In this document: positions 16,701 to 20,736 of the stretch, piece after piece
Position numbering within the stretch: the first letter of the stretch is position 1
Layout of the letters: each line of letters begins with the position of its first letter
DNA from: Bacteroidota bacterium
GTDB taxonomy: Bacteria; Bacteroidota; Bacteroidia; Chitinophagales; Saprospiraceae
NCBI GenBank assembly: GCA_029573365.1
Contig: JAKQGD010000007.1
Span: 1-20,736, forward strand
Length of the DNA stretch: 20,736 nucleotides
Reading direction: 5' to 3'
The notes under the pieces: model-generated
Database searches by the model: none
What the model was told of the DNA's origin: nothing
What the model saw: the letters and a program-made list of their open reading frames with translations, nothing else
Made by a program: the position numbers and the translations under genes

Positions 16701-17417
16701 TTCAACGGCGAAAACATGAAAGGCACCTGGAAACTCAGGCTGGAGGATAAAGCATCAGGCAATGGCGGCAGACTGCAAAATTTCGACCTGGAGGTGTGCT
16801 CCAGCATAGCTCTCAATCCACCGGTGCTTATAAGAAACGAGATTATGCAGCTCCACCCAAAAAACTCCAGGCAGGTAGAACGTTCATTACTGCTGGCTGA
16901 GGATGTAAACAATACTGCACAGGAACTCACCTACGTTCTTGTGACAGCTCCACAGCGGGGCTTGCTCACAGTAAACGGAGTGCCTGCTCAGGCCGGTAAT
17001 ACATTTACGCAGGCCGACATAGACCAAAACAAGATTTTGTATCTGCATACAGCCGACGACGAAACAGACGATGCCTTCAGCTTTGTGGTGTCTGACGGTC
17101 AAGGCGGATGGATTTCGACCACGGAGTTTGTTATTGAAATAGACTCTGCATTCCCTTCCTCTGCGGAGGATGAAATTGCTGCCGGACAGGTGCTTGTGTA
17201 TCCCAATCCGGCCGGTGAAGTGTTACATCTTCTGGTTACGGGAGGCATACAGGCCCGGTCAGCAACCATTACTGATCTTTCTGGCAGAAATGTTGCCCAT
17301 TACCCTTTGCTTACCGAGCATCATACTCTGGATGTATCACCACTGGCGACAGGTGTCTATTTTGTAAAGATTGAAACACAAGGCAAACCTATATACAAGA
17401 AATTTGTGAGGAAATAG
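13797..17417 (+). CDS. Secreted reprolysin-like metalloprotease with P-domain and T9SS sorting domain
   Basis: A 1206-residue multidomain zinc protease. The ATG at 13797 is chosen because it is followed at once by a signal peptide ending LFAQ; an in-frame ATG at 13740 would add 19 residues ahead of it. Residues of about 20-185 form a propeptide-like region. The metzincin site HEVGHQMTASH gives zinc ligands H341, H345 and H351 and catalytic E342, with Met-turn M377 in IMAYPG. Then follow Ig-like regions (TATDQDGDNLTYTWEQ), an Fn3-like module (about 765-860), a proprotein-convertase P-domain (about 860-1003), a cadherin/CSPG-like repeat (about 1010-1115) and a type IX sorting domain from 1131 (VLVYPNPAGEVL to FVRK). 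The protein is therefore exported through Sec and the T9SS and anchored at or released from the surface. It probably degrades external protein. The tandem octamer array lies upstream. Confidence 0.9.
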   Translation: MRSAKIFLLSLLTNSCLFAQTSWVVLHESDLPQQSREDREIVPEKAAFYKLDAVSLASELAAAPSEESYINHRKGRKVMLPGTEGKMAEYTVWQAPVMEPGLAARYPSIKSFKGFKTSNPDETVRFSTGPRGFHGVILSSDRQVYIDPVAENQGTYYQVYNTADHKDDQLAGRPFCGTSDEWLHDIRILNTGSGRNLGDKIELRKYRLALGCSGEWGALRGTVEKALAEMVTFVDRANIVFEKEIAATLILIDKNDQLIFLDGAADPYSNPNQGLSLVGQNTAILNGRVGFASYEVGHMFSVCYDVGGVAAGQVCTKGKGAGVTCHNGTSVSNGIVLVFNHEVGHQMTASHTFNHCGDTDQLALGTAYEPGSGSTIMAYPGACGADNLGAPRDDYYHVASLEQMLSFTNSEGADAYECAQKTDIGNHLPVLTMPYKDGFYIPRSTPFLLQATATDQDGDNLTYTWEQFDNQTSSPLGSPTGDAPLFRSLKPGTSPVRYFPAVTRILNGQFTDKTELLPDYGRGMTFRFVVRDNNPLGNAAVWEEVKFRVADNAGPFKLTYPVLDYKWKMGDKVNVTWDVAGTDVAPVLCKKVDIYMAFNNSLDFKSDNLLLLAGGVNNDGQETVIIPAKESIRARIVVKAADNIFLSTGLYNSRIDIPTDPSFFMDVADAQRDICLPAKEEFEFMTMGFGGLTDNIRYEVVEGLPQDAAVTFIKDSVEPGESNKLSIAFPNTAGTGFYEVKVRAYVPGVDTIERFLRLSLTRTLVDYVALSEPTDGLSNAGPTQKYIWEKRDDATGYLLEVATSPGFEADKIVISENVVTNLYNSNVFLEKATIYYWRVRAYNGCRNGEWSRTFAFNTEALSCSVIKSGPLSINISGSGMPVVETVLNVFNDGTISDVNVKNISGDHQWSGDVVAYLVAPSGKEVLLWSRKCGSSKGFNVGLDDQSNQYFQCPINLGRIYRPESPLTVFNGENMKGTWKLRLEDKASGNGGRLQNFDLEVCSSIALNPPVLIRNEIMQLHPKNSRQVERSLLLAEDVNNTAQELTYVLVTAPQRGLLTVNGVPAQAGNTFTQADIDQNKILYLHTADDETDDAFSFVVSDGQGGWISTTEFVIEIDSAFPSSAEDEIAAGQVLVYPNPAGEVLHLLVTGGIQARSATITDLSGRNVAHYPLLTEHHTLDVSPLATGVYFVKIETQGKPIYKKFVRK

Positions 17418-17442
17418 GATATTATTTATCGGGCGAACAGCG

Positions 17443-18339
17443 ATGATGGATTACCGCAAAGGGATAGGATATATGCTGATCGCCTCGTTTTGTTTTGCTC
17501 TGACAGGAGCATGTGCCAGGGCTTTGAGAGATGTCATCAATCCTATAGAGCTGGTGCTTTTTCGCAATCTTTTCGGCGTGGTATTTATCCTGGCGTCACT
17601 ATACAGCAGACCCCCGGTACAGTATGGTGGAAAGCTGTCACTTCTCATATTCCGTGGCGTCATAGGTACCGGTGCTTTGTACTCTTTTTTTTATGGCATC
17701 AGCCGTATAGGACTCCCGGTGTCTATTACCTATCAACAGTCATACCCTGTATTCCTGGCTCTTTTTGCCGCATACTTTATAAACGAAACACTAAACCGCA
17801 GGGAATGGACAGGCGTATTTATCGGCTTCGCCGGCATATGTTTAATCTTTCTTCCTTCTGTCGACATGTCGTTGATCAGCTTCAAGCACCACGCCATCGG
17901 CTTGTCCAATGCTCTTATGACAGGCATGGCATACCTCTCTATCAGAGGACTCAGCCGGTGGTATGACGACCGGTCCATCATCCTGTCCTTTATGTTGTCG
18001 GGCATAGTCCTGCCCCTGGTGTCGATGGCTGCCGGAGCCGTATGGAATGTAGGCCACTTCGATTTTATAATTGCCAAATTTGATATGCCCCGATGGGAAG
18101 ATCTTCCACTTATTTTGCTGTTGGGATTGGCGGCCCTCATGGGACAGATTTTTCTGACCAGAGCCTTTTCGTACCAAAAGACAGGCATCATTGCTGCCGT
18201 GGGTTACAGCAACATAGTTTTTTCTATCATTTTTGGTATCATGCTGGGCGATGATTTCCCATCATTGTATGCTATGGCAGGCATTGTACTGATTATTTGC
18301 AGCGGGATGATTATTTCGTATGCCGGCAGCAAAGGGTAG
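17443..18339 (+). CDS. EamA/DMT family transporter
   Basis: A 298-residue inner-membrane protein of the drug/metabolite transporter superfamily with about ten hydrophobic segments in two EamA halves (roughly residues 7-135 and 150-295). Recognisable parts are ASFCFALTGACARALRD and the family-typical ELVLFRNLFGV early in the first half. GALYSFFYGISRIGLPVSITYQQSYPVFLALFA corresponds to the third and fourth helices. GQIFLTRAFSYQKTGIIAAVGYSNIVFSIIFG is in the second half. Substrate is unknown, and metabolite or amino-acid efflux is the usual role. It starts 25 bases after the metalloprotease stop on the same strand, so cotranscription is possible although a functional link is not obvious. Confidence 0.85.
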   Translation: MMDYRKGIGYMLIASFCFALTGACARALRDVINPIELVLFRNLFGVVFILASLYSRPPVQYGGKLSLLIFRGVIGTGALYSFFYGISRIGLPVSITYQQSYPVFLALFAAYFINETLNRREWTGVFIGFAGICLIFLPSVDMSLISFKHHAIGLSNALMTGMAYLSIRGLSRWYDDRSIILSFMLSGIVLPLVSMAAGAVWNVGHFDFIIAKFDMPRWEDLPLILLLGLAALMGQIFLTRAFSYQKTGIIAAVGYSNIVFSIIFGIMLGDDFPSLYAMAGIVLIICSGMIISYAGSKG

Positions 18340-18484
18340 GATGGGCACTTTTATCTGAATGTGACAGGACTGGAAAACCTTAAATATGGTCACGGAAACG
18401 ACGAGAAAAACTCAACATTTATAAAAAAACAAAAGATTTTGAAAAAATTTACGAATCATTTACATATTATATTTATTTATAATA

Positions 18485-18492
18485 TATCTTTG
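18485..18492 (+). promoter_or_regulatory. Candidate -7 box of the DUF4407 gene promoter
   Basis: TATCTTTG matches TAnnTTTG exactly. TTTAC at 18459-18463 lies 21 bases upstream and is a near match to the -33 TTTG. The surrounding 18410-18500 stretch is strongly AT-rich. The start codon is about 115 bases downstream, which would leave a leader of roughly 100 bases. The rest of the 267-base intergenic gap shows no ORF. Confidence 0.45.
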
Positions 18493-18606
18493 TCTTCTCT
18501 TTTGCCCGTCTGGTCTAAAAAATAAGGCCCTTCGGAGAGAAGAGATTATTTTGCGGTCATTTATAATCAGAATGGTCGAAATGGTTTTTATTAAATCCAA
18601 ATTCCG

Positions 18607-19749
18607 ATGAACAGAGTATCTGCATTTTTTATTTTTTGCTCAGGAGCCGTAGGGTCCATACTTAAAAGGTGTCCTTCTGACCTAAACAAGTACCAGGGTA
18701 TAGGAGCCACCATATTTTTTACGGGAGTATTTTCTGCCCTGGCAGCGGGTTATGCCTTGTACACAGTATTCGATTCCTACCTGGCGGCGACCATATTTGC
18801 TTTGGTCTGGGGTATGATGATTTTTAACCTCGACAGGTATATAGTCTCCGGCATGAGAAAAAAATCCAATTTCCTCAAGGAAGTCGCCATGGCGGCTCCC
18901 AGGGTTGTGCTGGCAATATTTATAGGCATCGTCATAGCCACACCTCTCGAGCTCAAACTATTCGAATCAGAGATAAATGCTGAGATAGGCATGATGCAGC
19001 AGGAAACGTACAAAGTACAGGATGACCTGCTCAAAAAAAGATATGAAGCCGACATTAAGGTCGTAAATGATGAGATCACCCTGCTGAGAAACAAGTTGTC
19101 GTCTGCAGACACTGAGCGTACAGCACGTGTCAGTGAGGCCCTTGCCGAGGCTGACGGTACCGGAGGCAGCCGCATCAGGGCCATGGGCAATATATACAAG
19201 GCCAAGGCCAAAGCAGCCGACAAGGCAGAAAGCGACTATCAGGCACTGGCTGCCGATATAAATCCAAGGCTGCAGACCCAGCTGCAAAAACTTGAGACCC
19301 TCGAAAAGGATCGCAACGCACAACTCAGCCAGCTAAACAGGGCCAGCCTTACTGGTTTTGCTTCCAGGCTCAAGGCATTTAACAGGCTTAGTGACAGAGA
19401 AGAGGCCATCAGGATGGCAGGTTTTTTTATCACGTTGCTCTTTTTGCTCATCGAGTGTGCCCCCATCCTTGTAAAACTGATCAGCGAAAGGTCACCTTAC
19501 GACCAGAAACTCGAGTCTCTAGAAAACGAATATTACCTGGCAAATCTCAAAAATGTGACCATTTCAAGACTGGAGACCCAAACCCGCCTGGATTTTGAAA
19601 ACAAGACGGCAGCATACCGTGCTACTGAAATGATCAATGCCGAAAACGAGATTTTTGCCCATGCCCTTCGCCGAGAAAAGGAAGAACTTATGGCCAGAAA
19701 CGAAGGTTGGTTTACCCTGCTGAGAAAACGAAGGATATTTGACTTCTGA
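18607..19749 (+). CDS. DUF4407 domain membrane protein with central coiled coil
   Basis: A 380-residue protein of the DUF4407 family, function unknown. Transmembrane segments are expected at about 31-53, 58-77, 97-115 and 268-290. The family signature NLDRYIVSGMRKK lies between the second and third, and TPLELKLFE follows the third. Residues about 120-250 are a long charged helix with coiled-coil character (QQETYKVQDDLLKKRYEADI through LQTQLQKLETLEKDRNAQL), which would face the periplasm or cytoplasm as one large loop. A second charged helical tail after residue 295 ends the protein. It stands alone on the + strand and converges on the response regulator 26 bases away. The architecture suggests a scaffold or mechanical role in the envelope, which is inference. 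Confidence 0.85.
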   Translation: MNRVSAFFIFCSGAVGSILKRCPSDLNKYQGIGATIFFTGVFSALAAGYALYTVFDSYLAATIFALVWGMMIFNLDRYIVSGMRKKSNFLKEVAMAAPRVVLAIFIGIVIATPLELKLFESEINAEIGMMQQETYKVQDDLLKKRYEADIKVVNDEITLLRNKLSSADTERTARVSEALAEADGTGGSRIRAMGNIYKAKAKAADKAESDYQALAADINPRLQTQLQKLETLEKDRNAQLSQLNRASLTGFASRLKAFNRLSDREEAIRMAGFFITLLFLLIECAPILVKLISERSPYDQKLESLENEYYLANLKNVTISRLETQTRLDFENKTAAYRATEMINAENEIFAHALRREKEELMARNEGWFTLLRKRRIFDF

Positions 19750-19775
19750 GCTGTCGGCTTGTTTAGAATAATGTA

Positions 19776-20483
19776 TTAATGGTCGTGGTTTTTGATGTAC
19801 ATCCTGAAACCATTGCCATGGATGTTTTCGATTTCTATGTTGTGATCCTTACTCAGATACTTTCTGATTTTGGTGATAAACACGTCCATACTTCTTGCTG
19901 TAAAGTAGTTGTCGTCTTCCCAGATTTTGGTGAGGGCTTCTGATCTTTGCAGCACATCATTGAGTCTGAAGCAAAACAACCTTAGCAGCTGGGCTTCCTT
20001 GGGTGACAGCTTATCTGTGCTGCCATCAGGCTTGTAGGTCAGAATCCTCAGTGGAAAGTCAAAGTGGTAGTCGCCTATAACAAACTCCCTCTGGTTTTCC
20101 AGATTTTCTTCAGGCTTGGATGACCTGCGAAGTACCGCCTTCACTCTAAATAAAAGTTCCTCAGAATTAAAGGGTTTGGTGATATAATCGTCGGCCCCGA
20201 GTTTGAAACCTTCAAGTACGTCTTCTTTGAGTGTTTTGGCAGTCAGAAAAATGATTGGGGTGTCTTTATTGACTGTCCTGATATCCTTGGCCATGGTAAA
20301 GCCGTCTTTTTTAGGCATCATGACATCGGTAATGCACAGGTCATAACTTCCTTTGCGGAAAGCCTCCAAACCTGCCTCTCCATCCTGGGCCAGGGTCACG
20401 TCGTAATCGTGCATTTCGAGGTATGACCTCAGTACATCACCAAAATTCTGATCGTCTTCTACGAGTAAGATTTTGTTTGTCAT
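19776..20483 (-). CDS. OmpR/PhoB-family DNA-binding response regulator
   Basis: A 235-residue transcription regulator. The receiver domain (1 to about 120) has acidic pocket D10 and D11, phosphoacceptor D53 (ITDVMMP), T81 and K103 (TKPF). The C-terminal winged helix-turn-helix follows, with KLSPKEAQLLRLFCF, then EALTKIWEDDNYFTARSMDVFITKIRKYLS. The ATG at 20483 gives MTNKILLVEDD, the normal family start. A TTG at 20519 would add 12 residues, but it is a poor start and is absent from typical family members. No strong ribosome binding site is visible. The upstream kinase gene ends at 20516, so the two form one operon with 32 bases between them. Targets are unknown. Confidence 0.93.
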   Translation of the reverse strand: MTNKILLVEDDQNFGDVLRSYLEMHDYDVTLAQDGEAGLEAFRKGSYDLCITDVMMPKKDGFTMAKDIRTVNKDTPIIFLTAKTLKEDVLEGFKLGADDYITKPFNSEELLFRVKAVLRRSSKPEENLENQREFVIGDYHFDFPLRILTYKPDGSTDKLSPKEAQLLRLFCFRLNDVLQRSEALTKIWEDDNYFTARSMDVFITKIRKYLSKDHNIEIENIHGNGFRMYIKNHDH

Positions 20484-20515
20484 ATTGCTTAAAATTTCTG
20501 GTTTATTAACTATAA

Positions 20516-20736
20516 TCAATTAACTTTTATTTTGTTTTGGGCATAAGGAAGATAAATGGTAAATGTACTTCCTTTTCCTGGTTCTGACTTTACATACACT
20601 CTGCCATGGTGGGCGTCTACCATAGCCTTGACGTAGCTAAGGCCCAGCCCAAAACCTTTGACATCGTGCAAATTGCCGGTATGCACCCGGTAAAACTTTT
20701 CAAAAATATATTTCAAGGCGTCTTTAGACATACCTA
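20516..20736 (-). CDS. Sensor histidine kinase, C-terminal ATPase part (cut by window end)
   Basis: Only the C-terminal part of the gene is in the window; the frame stays open past the last base, so an internal ATG at 20731 is not the start. The sequence GMSKDALKYIFEKFYRV is the G1/F box of a HATPase_c domain, GFGLGLSYVKAMVDAHHG is the G2 box, and GKGSTFTIYLP ends the domain. It should phosphorylate the response regulator just downstream, with which it is cotranscribed. The sensor and dimerisation domains lie outside the window. Confidence 0.9.
   Translation of the reverse strand, partial: GMSKDALKYIFEKFYRVHTGNLHDVKGFGLGLSYVKAMVDAHHGRVYVKSEPGKGSTFTIYLPYAQNKIKVN

Noticed and set aside
20484..20519. 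TTG start of the response regulator at 20519
   Set aside because: It would add 12 residues before the canonical receiver start and overlap the kinase stop. The ATG at 20483 gives the normal family length.

Overview
The window looks like chromosomal DNA of a Bacteroidota bacterium, probably from the Saprospiraceae or a related order (the rank is inference). The evidence is a C-terminal type IX secretion sorting domain on the large metalloprotease, several lipoproteins with Bacteroidota-style lipoboxes, candidate promoters with the TAnnTTTG -7 box typical of this phylum, near-absence of Shine-Dalgarno sequences, and a GPH-type sugar symporter beside glycan enzymes.

Region 1 (1-6816, + strand) is the 3' part of a beta-1,3-glucan (laminarin-type) utilisation cluster. 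It holds the tail of a secreted protein ending in a carbohydrate-binding-like beta-sandwich, a GH149-type beta-1,3-oligoglucan phosphorylase, a GH17 surface lipoprotein and a GPH/MelB-type symporter. The proposed logic is surface hydrolysis, import of short oligosaccharides and cytoplasmic phosphorolysis to glucose-1-phosphate. The phosphorylase is split into two overlapping reading frames at about 2938 by an apparent one-base deletion.

Region 2 (6853-12800) contains single-function genes. A PGM1-type ATP-grasp ligase (- strand) is divergent from fumarylacetoacetase (+ strand, tyrosine breakdown). Fumarylacetoacetase converges within 3 bases on a lipoprotein methionine sulfoxide reductase A. 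Upstream of msrA on the same strand are an Asp-box (BNR) lipoprotein and a small secreted protein, likely one transcription unit of three genes. A DUF6580 membrane protein follows.

Region 3 (12901-17417) holds a GNAT acetyltransferase whose last codons run into a block of short-period repeats. Three adjacent arrays follow one another: an AT-rich octamer, a degenerate heptamer, and a 22-unit octamer array (13495-13671). They lie directly upstream of a 1206-residue secreted reprolysin-like metalloprotease with Fn3-like, P-domain, cadherin-like and T9SS sorting modules. The octamer array is the most unusual non-coding feature in the window.

Region 4 (17443-20736) holds an EamA/DMT transporter, a DUF4407 membrane coiled-coil protein and, convergent to it, an OmpR/PhoB-family response regulator preceded by the 3' end of its histidine kinase, which is cut by the window edge. 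No rRNA, tRNA, CRISPR array, transposase or phage gene was seen. No obviously new multi-gene system is present. The best candidates for novelty are the octamer array, the orphan PGM1-like ligase and the split GH149 enzyme.
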